Shown: piece after piece, positions 50,447 through 60,053 of the stretch
How the letters are laid out: every line of letters begins with the position of its first letter
How positions within the stretch are numbered: the stretch's first letter is position 1
NCBI GenBank assembly: GCA_044375975.1
Contig: JBILLQ010000008.1
Coordinates: 1 to 64,000, forward strand
Direction: 5' to 3'
Source of the DNA: UBA5018 sp044375975
GTDB lineage: Bacteria; Cyanobacteriota; Cyanobacteriia; PCC-6307; Cyanobiaceae
DNA: 64,000 nt
Notes under the pieces: model-generated
Told to the model about the DNA's origin: nothing
The model's database searches: none
The model's input: the letters and a program-made list of their open reading frames with translations, nothing else
Position numbers and translations under genes: made by a program

Positions 50447-52795
50447 ATGACATCAACACAGGAGAGCATCAGCTGCTCGCTGGATCTCATTGCGCCGGTA
50501 GATTCCCCAAATCAATCCGATAGCGTTCAAACGCATCGTATTTCCACAGATTGCATATCCACAAATCGTATACCCACAAATCCCATACCTACGAATCTAC
50601 TCCAGAATCACCAGGAACCTATCGACCTGGATTCACAGGAATTATCAGAAGTGCAGGCAACGATCCAGGATCACCTGGACCAAAGCGAAGCAGGGGATAC
50701 CAGTAACAGCCCTGAAAATGAGCTTAACAGAAATCAACCAAATATTGAGCAAGCAGTTCGCGTAGACACCTCAAGCCTCGAGGTTGCAAATTCGTCGGTA
50801 GATACCGAAGCAAACCCAGGCAAAACCAATTCTGCCGAGCTGATTGAAGCTAGTTCGATGGCCTTAGATTCCAGCTCATCGCCAACATTTACCTCGTCTG
50901 ACGAAGACGATAGCGCCACGGATGATTCCGTTGACAATGAGCTCGATGTCTTAGCTGAGCAGCAAAAATCGCTGGCAGCTGATCCCGAGACCAATGGCTT
51001 TAGCAACTTTGGCTTTTGCCCAGAGATTCTCACCGCCATTGGGGCGATGGGCTATCGCGAGCCATCCCCAATTCAAAAGGCCGCCATCCCTGAACTGATG
51101 CTGGGCCGAGACGTGTTGGGCCAAGCCCAAACCGGCACCGGCAAAACGGCAGCTTTTGGCCTGCCCCTCCTAGCGGCGATCGATCCAGAGCTGCGTCATC
51201 CCCAGGTTTTGGTATTAGCCCCCACCAGGGAACTGGCCATGCAGGTGGCCGAAGCCTTCAATAGCTACGCCGCCAATATGCCCCGGGTAAGGGTATTGGC
51301 GATCTACGGCGGCGCCGATTTCCGCGATCAAATCCACCACCTGCGCCGCGGCGTGCAGATTGTGGTGGGCACCCCGGGTCGGGTGATGGACCACATGCGC
51401 CAGGGCACCTTGGATTTATCCAATCTGCGCACGCTTGTGCTGGATGAAGCCGACGAAATGTTGCGGATGGGCTTTATCGATGACGTGGAATGGGTGCTGA
51501 ACCAGCTGCCGGAGCAAAGGCAGGTAGTGCTGTTCTCAGCCACCATGCCAAATGAGATTAGGCGAATCAGTCAGAAATATCTCACTTCTCCAGCGGAGGT
51601 AACGATCCGCCAAAAAGGCGACGATTCCAGCCGCATCCGCCAGCGCTACCTCACCGTTCATGGTCCCCAGAAATTGGCGGCTTTGGAAAGGGTGTTGGAG
51701 GCGGAGGGCAGTGAAGGCGTGATCATCTTTGCCCGCACCAAGGCAATCACCCTCACCGTGGCTGAATCCCTGGAGGCCCACGGCTATGACGTGGCCGTAC
51801 TCAACGGCGACGTGCCCCAGGCCCAAAGGGAACGCACGATTGAACGGTTGCGCAGCGGCAAGGTGAATGTGCTGGTGGCCACCGATGTGGCGGCACGGGG
51901 TCTGGATGTGGAGCGCATTGGCCTGGTAATCAACTACGACATTCCCTTTGATGCCGAAGCTTATGTGCATCGCATCGGTCGCACTGGCCGGGCGGGTCGC
52001 ACTGGCGATGCAATCCTGTTCCTCACACCGCGGGAAAGACGCTTTTTAAGCGGATTGGAGCGGGCGGTGGCACGGCCGATTGAGCCAATGGATGTGCCCA
52101 GCAATGCCACAATCAATCAACATCGGCTAGATCAACTGCGCCTAAAGCTCACAACACAACTTCAGTCTCAAACCCCCGACTCCCCCAGCCAATCCACAAC
52201 TGAATCCAACAAAGATTCGGCGAAAGATTCAGGCTCAAAAGATTCGAATTTTGTACCACCCCTTTCCTCCGCGCCCAGCGAAGAGCGAGTGCTACTGGCA
52301 GAAATCCTGCAACGGGTTGCCAGCGAGCAGAACTGCACCGCCGAGCAGCTGGCCCTGGCGGCCCTAGAACTCACCCTGGTTGGCAAACCCCTACTCCTGC
52401 AGGGCGAGGAGTCCTGGAACCAAGGCCGCCAGGCGGCCTTGGGCCGCGATGCCGATCGCGGCGATGGACGCCGCCCAAGGGAGGCCGGTCGCGAGCTGGG
52501 CAGGGGCGGCGAGGGCAGGGGTCCCAGGGGCGAACGGCCCTCCGGCCCTCCCGAGAGCCACATGGAGCGCTTCCGCGTGGAAGTGGGCTGGCGGGATCGC
52601 ATTAAGCCCGGCAATATTGTCGGAGCGATTGCCAACGAAGCAGGCCTGAATGGCAAAGCCATTGGCCGCATCCAAATCTTCGATACCCACAGCACGGTTG
52701 ACCTCCCCAAGGGCATGCCTGAAGACGTATTTCAAGGCCTGCGTCAACTGCGCATCATGAACAAACCACTCCAAATTTCCAGGATCAATGACTAA
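50447..52795 (+). CDS. DEAD-box ATP-dependent RNA helicase
   Basis: 782 residues. The helicase core begins at about residue 183 (NFGFCPEILTAIG; PSPIQ Q-motif), with Walker A AQTGTGKT, VLDEADEML, FSATMP, and ARGLDVERIG and HRIGRTGRAGR. A C-terminal DbpA/CsdA-like RNA-binding domain follows (about 705-780: FRVEVGWRDRIKPGNIVGAI). The first 180 residues are an acidic Ser/Asn/Glu-rich extension not usual for the family, and part of it (50534-50593) is a 15-bp tandem array giving HRIST, DCIST, NRIPT, NPIPT. It probably acts in cold adaptation or ribosome assembly, as relatives do. Confidence 0.93.
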   Translation: MTSTQESISCSLDLIAPVDSPNQSDSVQTHRISTDCISTNRIPTNPIPTNLLQNHQEPIDLDSQELSEVQATIQDHLDQSEAGDTSNSPENELNRNQPNIEQAVRVDTSSLEVANSSVDTEANPGKTNSAELIEASSMALDSSSSPTFTSSDEDDSATDDSVDNELDVLAEQQKSLAADPETNGFSNFGFCPEILTAIGAMGYREPSPIQKAAIPELMLGRDVLGQAQTGTGKTAAFGLPLLAAIDPELRHPQVLVLAPTRELAMQVAEAFNSYAANMPRVRVLAIYGGADFRDQIHHLRRGVQIVVGTPGRVMDHMRQGTLDLSNLRTLVLDEADEMLRMGFIDDVEWVLNQLPEQRQVVLFSATMPNEIRRISQKYLTSPAEVTIRQKGDDSSRIRQRYLTVHGPQKLAALERVLEAEGSEGVIIFARTKAITLTVAESLEAHGYDVAVLNGDVPQAQRERTIERLRSGKVNVLVATDVAARGLDVERIGLVINYDIPFDAEAYVHRIGRTGRAGRTGDAILFLTPRERRFLSGLERAVARPIEPMDVPSNATINQHRLDQLRLKLTTQLQSQTPDSPSQSTTESNKDSAKDSGSKDSNFVPPLSSAPSEERVLLAEILQRVASEQNCTAEQLALAALELTLVGKPLLLQGEESWNQGRQAALGRDADRGDGRRPREAGRELGRGGEGRGPRGERPSGPPESHMERFRVEVGWRDRIKPGNIVGAIANEAGLNGKAIGRIQIFDTHSTVDLPKGMPEDVFQGLRQLRIMNKPLQISRIND

Positions 52796-53600
52796 TTAAT
52801 ATTTGTTCAGCTCCGCTCGAGATGCAAATCGCCCCACCAAGCCAACGTTAATACCGCCAGGTCTAGCAATGGCATAGATGATGGCGGAACCGAGCATGGC
52901 CATACAAGCGGCAATTGCCATTGCCATTGCCATTGCAATACTAAACCCGGCAATAAAAGTGGCAATGGCAGTGGCAATAACAAATGCCATGGCAATTGCT
53001 ATGGCAATGACATAGGCTGCAGCTTAGGCATTGGCTGTAGCCTGGTCATAGACCATAGCTTGTTTATAGGCTATAGCTTGTTTATAGGCTATAGCTTGTC
53101 CATGGGCTATAGTCTCGGTATGCTTTAGCAATTTACCACCTCAAATCCACCATTTCGGCCGCCAAGCCAGCCGATAGCCCTGCGGCACCAGTCCTTCATC
53201 GATCATGGCTTGGATTATCCCCAGCTTCACTCATTGGCCAGAACAAGGTGAGCAATGTTTTTGGAAACCATAATGAGTTGCCAACACTATTCGCCGCTCA
53301 ATCACCACACTTGACAAACCCAAAACAACCAACAAAGCGATAACATTTAATCGCGTAAAGCACTAGCTCGCCTATCCCCGCCAGCAAACACAAGTCATTA
53401 GCATGCATTTTCGGTATACCCCTAAAAGTATTTACATGAAATCCCATCTACTCCGGTATCCGATGGCAATACGGGCTTCATTGAGGCTGATTTCTAAAAT
53501 TTTTGTCCAGTTTGGTTTTCCGCTGTAACATAAAGGAGAGCCTCGATTTGCCGCTGGAGCCTGAAACGCCCCTGCCTGAAACTCCCCTGGTTAACCGAAC
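52796..53600. other. Non-coding gap with tandem repeats
   Basis: About 800 bp. The left part (about 52905-52995) is rich in GGCAATTGCCATTGCCATTG-type hexamer repeats, followed by the 18-bp array at 52998-53123. The remainder is AT-richer than its surroundings with no supported frame. No terminator with a T-run was found after the helicase gene. Confidence 0.5.
52998..53123 (+). repeat. 18-bp tandem array (x7), intergenic
   Basis: Seven units of 18 bp of the type GCTATAGCTTGTTTATAG; the fourth and fifth are nearly identical and the outer ones diverged. The core GCTATAGC is palindromic. Confidence 0.8.
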
Positions 53601-54014
53601 ATGTCCGTTCCTAGACTCTCCCTAGCCCGATTCGCCGCCATGGCTCCCCGTCAAACCATTTTTGGCCACTGCCATAGCAGCTTCACCCATAGCAGCCTCT
53701 CCCATTGCCGCCTCACCCATAGCAGCGCCTGGCTTGGTCGCCGGCTTTCACCAGTTTTACTGGCCAGCTTGAGCCTCGCCATCTGGGGCTCCCTAGCCCC
53801 AGTGCCGGCGCAGGCCAATGGCATGGGTGAGGTAGTGCGCTCTATCTGCATGAGAGTGTTCAAAGCTGAGATGCAGGATGCCGGCAAGACTGCCCCTGCC
53901 GGTATGGCCAATTACACCTGTGACTGCGTCACCGAGCAAATCACCAGTGGCAGCACTATCGACAGGGCCAAAGCCACATGCAAACAGCAGGCGTCTCTGC
54001 GCTATCCACTATGA
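53601..54014 (+). CDS. Exported small Cys-containing hypothetical protein
   Basis: 137 residues. The start is followed by a repeat-expanded leader (His/Ser-rich, 15-bp units x4 at 53672-53731), then a hydrophobic signal segment (LLASLSLAIWGSLAPVPAQA). The mature part (about 75 residues) has four Cys residues (SICMRVF, YTCDCVTEQI, ATCKQQA). I do not recognise the family. An ATG closer to the signal segment is absent, so the leader length is uncertain. Its 3' end overlaps the convergent gene by 13 bp. Confidence 0.65.
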   Translation: MSVPRLSLARFAAMAPRQTIFGHCHSSFTHSSLSHCRLTHSSAWLGRRLSPVLLASLSLAIWGSLAPVPAQANGMGEVVRSICMRVFKAEMQDAGKTAPAGMANYTCDCVTEQITSGSTIDRAKATCKQQASLRYPL

Positions 54015-56932
54015 GCAGGCAAAAGTGGATCCCGCTCTCGCAGCGTGCCCACCACGTAATGGTCACTAGCTTCATTTACTATTTTCGCCGATTCGTGCAA
54101 CCAACACAGGCGACCATCCTTCACTCTAAACCTATAATCTATAGACCAGCCACCTTGGGATAAGTCGCGGGCAGTCTTAACCAGCAACTGATCTTCTGGG
54201 TCAATTCGCTGATCTAGTAACTCGGGCTGCTGGCATATTTCTACAGCACTCCAGCCAGTAAGCGCCTCGATGCGGCTACTGATGTAGAGAATCTGCTCCA
54301 TTTGATAATCGCGCTTCCAGACAACCTCCTCTAGAGAATCAGTGAGTTGCGTAAATGCTTCAAGGGAGTTTTCCGAGACACGCCGTAGGGCCATCATTTC
54401 CGAGACGTCGGTAAGTGTAATGATGGCCCCCAGCCGCCGGCCATCTCTTTCCTGGTAGGGCAACACCTGGACAAGATAGGAAACATCCTCGCTAGATGCT
54501 TCGATTATGCATCGCGATTCTCCTTCTATCACCGCCAGCAGAGCAGATCGCAAGCCAGGTAGTGGCACAGTAGTGGGTACGCCCATCAGAGACTGGCCAA
54601 TATCAGAATCAACGATACCAAATACGCGAACAGCAAGGGGTGAATATCTGGTTACACAGAGACTACGATCTACGATAACCATTCCCTGACTGAGGGATGA
54701 TTGAATATTTTCTAATTCGATATTTAGCTGCTCAAGCTGATCGCTACGCGCACGAAGCTGTTGATTTAAGGTGCCAAGCTCCTCATTGGTTGCCTGCAGC
54801 TCCTCATTGGAAGCCTCCAACTCTTCATTGGAAGATTGCAATTCCTCTGATGATGCCTGCAATTCTTCTGATGAAGCTTCCAGTTCTTCATTGGCTTGTT
54901 CCAGGTCCGCTAAGGAGCGGCGCAGTGAATCCTGACTGCGAAGCAGCTCCCGCTCCAGTCGTTCAATCTCCTTACCAAAGGCGACATCTCGCTCACCGCT
55001 CCCCGTTTCAACTACTAAATGTTCACCATCCAATATTTGCATAAATGAAAGCAGCAGCAGCGATCGATCGCCGACAACCATGGGACGAGCCTCCATCTGA
55101 ATCATCCGCTCAGAATTGGCGAGGTGAATTACTTTGCTAACCACTTTTTTACCATCACTGCGGCTAATCAATAACAAACTGCGGGCTTCTACCTGTAACT
55201 CCTCCTTCAAAAAAGACGCGGCTACCGCCGTTAGTCGGCCTTGGGGAATACGACAAAATGGCGTGATATCACCAATTACCTCAACCAATTCATGGTCTTC
55301 ATCTAGCACCATCGACGGTGGGCAAATCGTCTGAACCAGGCTCTGGAGCATGGCCAGGTGCTGCTCGGGTACCACCTCTCTCGTTTGCCTTATCTGCCGA
55401 CTAACTGAACTGGCTCCAATTGGATGCTGAAGCAGCGATGCTCTCACCGGCAAGCGCCCCCGCACCAGCGGCTCAGAAGTGCGCGCGTAAATTTTCTGCA
55501 CCCCATTGACCACAACAAAACCAGGTGTTTTACTATTTATAGATTCGGAATTACCCAGCAATAGCAGTCCGCCCGAAACCAGGGAGAATCCCAACAGCCT
55601 AAGCACTCTCTCCTGCAATGGAGCCGTAAAATAAATCAGGGTATTGCGGCAAGAAATCAGGTCAACACTGGGGAAGGGAGGGTCTTCGCAGATATTATGA
55701 CGAGCAAACACCAGGCAACTACGCAGCTCTTTTGTAATTTCAATTTCCCCATCCCGCTCAATTAAGTAGTGGGCATGCATCTCCTCGGGAATTTCTTGGG
55801 CCGATCTCAGGGGATAGATGGCACGTCTAGCGATGGCCAAGCTGGCTTCGTCTAAATCGGAGGCAAAAATCTTCAGGCGTGTCTGCAGGTCGGCTGGGAA
55901 ACCGAGCAATTTACCGATCAGCATGGCGATCGAGTAAGCCTCCTCGCCCGTGGAACAGCCAGGTACCCACACCCTCAACCGATGCTGGCCATGACGTTGC
56001 TCCAGATAGGCCTTTAGCAATAGGTAGAGGGCTTCATAGGCCTGGGGATCGCGAAAAAAGGCCGTTACGGCCACCAACAGGTTCTGCACCAGGGCCTGGG
56101 CCTCGCTGCGGTCGGATAAAAGCAGGGGCTGGTAGTCGTCGAGAGTTTTTACTTCCCGGATCAGCATTCGCCGTTCGATCTGCCGCAGCAGGGTCGATTC
56201 CTTATAGAGGGAGAAGTCGAAGCCGGTTGATTGCCTGAGCTGGGCCATCACGCTTTGCAGCATCACCGGCTCCGCCTGAACCAGCGCTTGGGTCGTAAAC
56301 TCCCCATGGGTTGCGAGCATCTCCAACAGTCGCGGTCCTATGGCGGCCGGCGGATACACCAAATCGGCGCCGCCCAGGTTGATCGCAGCCCAGGGCATGG
56401 CATCGAACTTGGCACTACTGGGATCCTGGGCAAAACTGATCCCCCCAGCCGCGCGCAAGGCACGGATGCCGCGGGCCCCATCGGAGCCTGTGCCGGAGAG
56501 CACGATCGCCACTCCGCGATGCTGCCAGTGCTCAGCGATCGACTCGAGCAGCAAATCGATGCTGGGGCTAGGACCAAAACGCGGTTGAGGTTTAGTCAGC
56601 CTCAGCAGGTCGCCCACCAGGCTGATGTCACAGTTAGGCGGGCAAACGAAAATCTGATCGGCTTCCAGATGGGCACCATCGACAGCCGTCACCACCTTTA
56701 GTGGCGTTGCCCTCGCCAACAGATCCACCAGCACACTGAGCTGGTTGCGGGCTTTGTGCTGGGCCACCACGTAGGCCACACCAGGGGCAGGGGGATTACC
56801 TGCACCGGTGGCGATCAGGTGGGCTAGCAACTCCAGCAGGGCTTCTAGACCGCCAGCTGAGGAGCCGATGCCAACCACGTGCCCAACCTGGACCCGCAGG
56901 GGCTGGGCTGCAACTGCGTCTGGCGCTTTCAA
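54002..56932 (-). CDS. CheB-CheR-PAS fusion signalling protein
   Basis: 976 residues, probably from a TTG start. Order: CheB methylesterase (about 18-210; GIGSSAGGLEAL, VLSGTGSDGARG), CheR methyltransferase (about 220-490; VPGCSTGEEAYSIAML, LISCRNTLIYF), a coiled coil of EELQASSEEL-type repeats (about 650-730), and two PAS-like domains (about 740-850, 860-970). It has no histidine kinase or receiver domain, unlike many CheB-CheR-PAS-kinase hybrids. The target of the methylesterase/methyltransferase pair is unknown, and no chemoreceptor gene is nearby. Confidence 0.92.
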   Translation of the reverse strand: MKAPDAVAAQPLRVQVGHVVGIGSSAGGLEALLELLAHLIATGAGNPPAPGVAYVVAQHKARNQLSVLVDLLARATPLKVVTAVDGAHLEADQIFVCPPNCDISLVGDLLRLTKPQPRFGPSPSIDLLLESIAEHWQHRGVAIVLSGTGSDGARGIRALRAAGGISFAQDPSSAKFDAMPWAAINLGGADLVYPPAAIGPRLLEMLATHGEFTTQALVQAEPVMLQSVMAQLRQSTGFDFSLYKESTLLRQIERRMLIREVKTLDDYQPLLLSDRSEAQALVQNLLVAVTAFFRDPQAYEALYLLLKAYLEQRHGQHRLRVWVPGCSTGEEAYSIAMLIGKLLGFPADLQTRLKIFASDLDEASLAIARRAIYPLRSAQEIPEEMHAHYLIERDGEIEITKELRSCLVFARHNICEDPPFPSVDLISCRNTLIYFTAPLQERVLRLLGFSLVSGGLLLLGNSESINSKTPGFVVVNGVQKIYARTSEPLVRGRLPVRASLLQHPIGASSVSRQIRQTREVVPEQHLAMLQSLVQTICPPSMVLDEDHELVEVIGDITPFCRIPQGRLTAVAASFLKEELQVEARSLLLISRSDGKKVVSKVIHLANSERMIQMEARPMVVGDRSLLLLSFMQILDGEHLVVETGSGERDVAFGKEIERLERELLRSQDSLRRSLADLEQANEELEASSEELQASSEELQSSNEELEASNEELQATNEELGTLNQQLRARSDQLEQLNIELENIQSSLSQGMVIVDRSLCVTRYSPLAVRVFGIVDSDIGQSLMGVPTTVPLPGLRSALLAVIEGESRCIIEASSEDVSYLVQVLPYQERDGRRLGAIITLTDVSEMMALRRVSENSLEAFTQLTDSLEEVVWKRDYQMEQILYISSRIEALTGWSAVEICQQPELLDQRIDPEDQLLVKTARDLSQGGWSIDYRFRVKDGRLCWLHESAKIVNEASDHYVVGTLRERDPLLPAHSG

Positions 56933-57090
56933 TTCCCCATCTCAGAAAATTCACATCAAACCTAGCAAGGCAGCAGAACGTATCAGTCGAGATTTTTGAT
57001 TTTGACCGTGGCCAATGCTTTTTCTCTGATCTAGCGATTGTCCCTGGGAATTTGAAGCCTGAGCCCCCTTAGCGCAGCCCTCCCCCCTGA

Positions 57091-57142
57091 GCTGTCATCT
57101 GAATGACAGCCAGCTGTCATCAAGTGGACAGCTGGCTGTCAT
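57091..57142. promoter_or_regulatory. Cluster of alternating GCTGTCAT/ATGACAGC motifs
   Basis: GCTGTCAT at 57091-57098, 57113-57120 and 57135-57142 alternates with ATGACAGC at 57103-57110 and a shorter GACAGC at 57127-57132, giving several overlapping palindromes with 2-4-base spacers. It lies about 80 bp before the 199-residue frame and 150 bp from the divergent CheB-CheR gene, where an operator would be expected. It could equally be a repeat or an RNA hairpin series. Confidence 0.5.
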
Positions 57143-57220
57143 CTAGCTGCCAACTGTCTGTTCGCCAGAAAACCAAACTAGTGGGATAGCCTTGTTTTCG
57201 ATCGCTAGGAGGGAATTGCG

Positions 57221-57820
57221 ATGAACTCAGCTGACACCTGGAGTGATCAAACCTGGGGCAAGCCGGCCGGCCCCTACCGCCACCATCTCCTGGCGTCGCT
57301 GCTGTTTAACGGAGCGATCAAGCTCTGCCAACCGCCAGAACGGCCCCGCGCACCAGCGAATATTGCCGCTGCGGCGATCAATATTCATGTCAGAAAAACT
57401 GGCACCCCGCCTGGGGCCTACCGGCAAGATTTGCTTTGGACTACGATTCCGTCAAAGTCATCCGACCGGCCCGGTGAGCCCTGCTTTAAGTTTATTCCAT
57501 TTTCTGCCTGGATACTTGAGAGGACAAGCACTGCAGCTAGAGCTAATTTGAATAATCATCATCGACAAACCATTGGCAACAAGCATAATTTAGCATTGGC
57601 TTTAAGTGCAGCCATGGCCATCGTCGAGCCAAGGGATAAACACCTTTTGCCAATCAAATACCCTTTGCCAATTAAATATTTGGCCTTTATGGCAGGCAAT
57701 TCTTTTTTTAAACACCCAAATGATTTCATCGAAAGGCTGGTTGCTCGCCTGGCCTGGCTTTGTTGGCTGCTTCATTCTGACTGCACCGGTTCACCTGCGT
57801 CCGCCATGGGCCATGCATGA
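57221..57820 (+). CDS. Hypothetical protein coupled to an AraC regulator
   Basis: 199 residues. A good ribosome site (CTAGGAGG, 10 bases before the ATG) and a 4-bp overlap with the following regulator gene (ATGA) argue that it is translated. The protein is basic and of mixed composition with no domain I recognise; LPIKYPLPIKY reflects an 18-bp repeat. A hydrophobic stretch is present near the C-terminus (ARLAWLCWLL). The composition is not strongly protein-like, so it may be fast-evolving or partly degenerate. Confidence 0.45.
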   Translation: MNSADTWSDQTWGKPAGPYRHHLLASLLFNGAIKLCQPPERPRAPANIAAAAINIHVRKTGTPPGAYRQDLLWTTIPSKSSDRPGEPCFKFIPFSAWILERTSTAARANLNNHHRQTIGNKHNLALALSAAMAIVEPRDKHLLPIKYPLPIKYLAFMAGNSFFKHPNDFIERLVARLAWLCWLLHSDCTGSPASAMGHA

Positions 57821-59028
57821 ACATGCTCAACCACTCGCCAGCAACGGATGACCAATTAAGCGCAGCCAGCGAGGGGCCTGGAGAGCCCTCGTCCTTGCCC
57901 GAGTTATTTACAGGATTTCTTCCGGAATTAATCTCAACTCAAGGGAAACATTTTTCCCTCGAGCTCAACCTCCCTTTTGCTCGTCACCTACAAGCCTATT
58001 CTTCTCCCGAATCGGCGGCCAGCCACCTCAGCCTGGTGCTGCCCATCTCGTCAATCTGCAATACTCAGCCCGATTCCGCTTGGCACTTCCAAGGATTTCA
58101 TGCAACTATTGGCGATATTAGCATCGGAGTTGTTAGCCAATCTGCTGCCACACTTCGCTTTGCCGAAGATACGGGCATTCAACTTATCTACTGCCCCAGT
58201 AGCGCTGGATACTTTGAGCCACTGACTACGGCAATCCAGGATGATTGCAATTCATCCGGTTGTCGGTTTAAGGTGTTGGCATGGAGTGGTTCATCCTGCC
58301 AAATCAGCCTGCCTACCGGCACCATGGTCTATCTGTCACTGGCGGCTGATCAGGCCATCAAGATGGCAAAACAAATGTCTGGGCAATCAATTGAGGATAA
58401 AGTATCCAGCGAATATACTCACTGTATCGACGAATACCAGATTAATCAATCAAACACCCAGGCAATTTTGTATAGTCTACTTCGGGGGCTGGACCTGGTC
58501 GATGGCCTACTTTCTCTTGGCGCCCACCTGCCGGTAAAGCTTGAGCTAGAGCAACTCCTTTATCGCCTAGCCCTGCTGCTGCTATTCCCGGATCTACACA
58601 ATCAAGATCAGATTGATCGCGCTCTCAAGCGTAGCCAGCGGGGGAAAGATAGCTTTGACGAACTGCTTGAATTTATTCAATCCAACCTAGACAAGCCGCT
58701 CAACATGCCCATGCTTGAGGCATATAGCCACTATTCTCGCCGGGCCATTCAGTATGCTTTTAAGGAAAGACTTGGCTGTACAGCAACTCAATGGATTCGC
58801 CAACAGCGACTGCAGATGGCCAGAGAGTGCCTGCAGGCCCCCCTGCCTGGCGACACGGTAAATAGCATCGCGTTACGCTGCGGCTACCGCTCTGCAAGTC
58901 TATTCAGCATGGAATTTCAGCAAAGGTATCTAGCAAAGCCTTCATCTATACTTAGACAGTCTCGCCCCTGTGACAGCAAGGCGAGTGGCGCTGTCCAGCC
59001 CGAGCCAAGCGCTGGGCTGCTGCCATGA
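57817..59028 (+). CDS. AraC family transcriptional regulator
   Basis: 403 residues. The C-terminal double helix-turn-helix (about 285-380) shows LLEFIQSNLDKPLNMPML, SRRAIQYAFKERLGCTATQW and SIALRCGYRSASLFSMEFQQRY. The N-terminal 250 residues are a sensor region without clear cupin motifs, resembling AraC-like regulators of unknown ligand found in cyanobacteria. Its target may be its own operon or the divergent CheB-CheR gene. Confidence 0.9.
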   Translation: MNMLNHSPATDDQLSAASEGPGEPSSLPELFTGFLPELISTQGKHFSLELNLPFARHLQAYSSPESAASHLSLVLPISSICNTQPDSAWHFQGFHATIGDISIGVVSQSAATLRFAEDTGIQLIYCPSSAGYFEPLTTAIQDDCNSSGCRFKVLAWSGSSCQISLPTGTMVYLSLAADQAIKMAKQMSGQSIEDKVSSEYTHCIDEYQINQSNTQAILYSLLRGLDLVDGLLSLGAHLPVKLELEQLLYRLALLLLFPDLHNQDQIDRALKRSQRGKDSFDELLEFIQSNLDKPLNMPMLEAYSHYSRRAIQYAFKERLGCTATQWIRQQRLQMARECLQAPLPGDTVNSIALRCGYRSASLFSMEFQQRYLAKPSSILRQSRPCDSKASGAVQPEPSAGLLP

Positions 59029-59150
59029 AAGCGGCCCTGTCTCATAGGTGCATTTGTGGCTCAAAAATGACATCTACGGCAAGCCAAGCTCAAAAAGCTT
59101 GGCCAATCCTTTTGGGCTTGGTAGACTAAGTTGTCACCAGCATTAAAGGT

Positions 59151-59345
59151 ATGGCTCTTCAAGCACCTCCGCTCGTCCAACGCGCTCAGACACTGCCAAT
59201 CTTCCGCAAGCCCCGTCGCCTGTCGATCACCATTCCCGATCACGTTTATTGCTACCTACTCGAGCGCGCTGATCAAGAAGGGAGATCCCTGAGCAGCCTG
59301 GCATCATTTCTCTTGGAAAAATCTCTACACGAAGTGAAGCACTAG
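59151..59345 (+). CDS. Ribbon-helix-helix (CopG-like) protein
   Basis: 64 residues. The C-terminal 40 match a ribbon-helix-helix DNA-binding fold: RRLSITIPDHVYCYLLERA, then EGRSLSSLASFLLEKSL. Such proteins are often antitoxins or plasmid copy regulators, but no partner toxin gene follows. Confidence 0.75.
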   Translation: MALQAPPLVQRAQTLPIFRKPRRLSITIPDHVYCYLLERADQEGRSLSSLASFLLEKSLHEVKH

Positions 59346-59397
59346 GCAGGCCCTGGAAAACCCAAGCCATGATCTATTTACTACCACCAGAAAATAA

Positions 59398-59655
59398 CGC
59401 CAAGTCAGCTACGTTAGCGATGGCCGCTTTATCGACGGCAGGAGCATCATCTTTCCTGGCAGTCACCGATACCTCAATGGCTATCAGGTGGCTTGGTCAC
59501 CGAACTGGCGGCTATCCAGAGACTCCCTAGCTAAATCTTTGCCAGATACCAATCCAGACCACCTACCGTCTATGTCAAAAGCTGTTCAAGGCTCTCCTCC
59601 AAGCCAAAATTCCACGTGCCCTAGCATTGCATCTCCAGGCCAAAGCCAAACTTAG
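59398..59655 (+). pseudogene. Start-less open frame, possible gene fragment
   Basis: An 85-codon open frame with no ATG/GTG near its 5' end and a stop at 59653-59655. Its first 50 residues look protein-like (VSYVSDGRFIDGRSIIFPG, YLNGYQVAWSPNWRL), the rest is Ser/Pro-rich. A CCTCGAAAAAT motif like the terminal repeat at 110 follows at about 59664. It could be the remnant of a gene disrupted by a mobile element. No family was recognised. Confidence 0.25.
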
Positions 59656-60053
59656 CTTAAAGGAGCCTCGAAAAATCCCAATTCCGCATAGCTCAAGCCA
59701 CGATTAGTTTTGCGATGCCTGGCTTGCACACACCTTGCAGAGGTGGCAGATGGAAATTCCTCACGGTGCCATAAACATAAAGCACCACTTAGCTTCTGAC
59801 CACCTCCCGCCAACTCCCGTCCGGCACCGCCCTTCTGCCACCGCCCTTCTGCCACCGCTCTTCCGGCACCGCCTACCCGCCCTCCAACATCCGCCTGTCT
59901 TCTGCCAGCCATTCACCTAGCGGACAACTCGACATTCTCCGCTAACCGATCACATTGCCTCCATTCTCTGTGTCAGCTTGTTAAACTTTTCTAGCGCCTT
60001 GCATATTCCAGCAAGCGTTCTGTACCCAGTCGAGGGAATACCAAGATCCCCAT

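Noticed and set aside
59652..59912. 86-residue minus-strand frame
   Set aside because: Its Gly/Arg-rich N-terminal part is a product of the 14-bp repeat at about 59825-59870, and no start signal is present.
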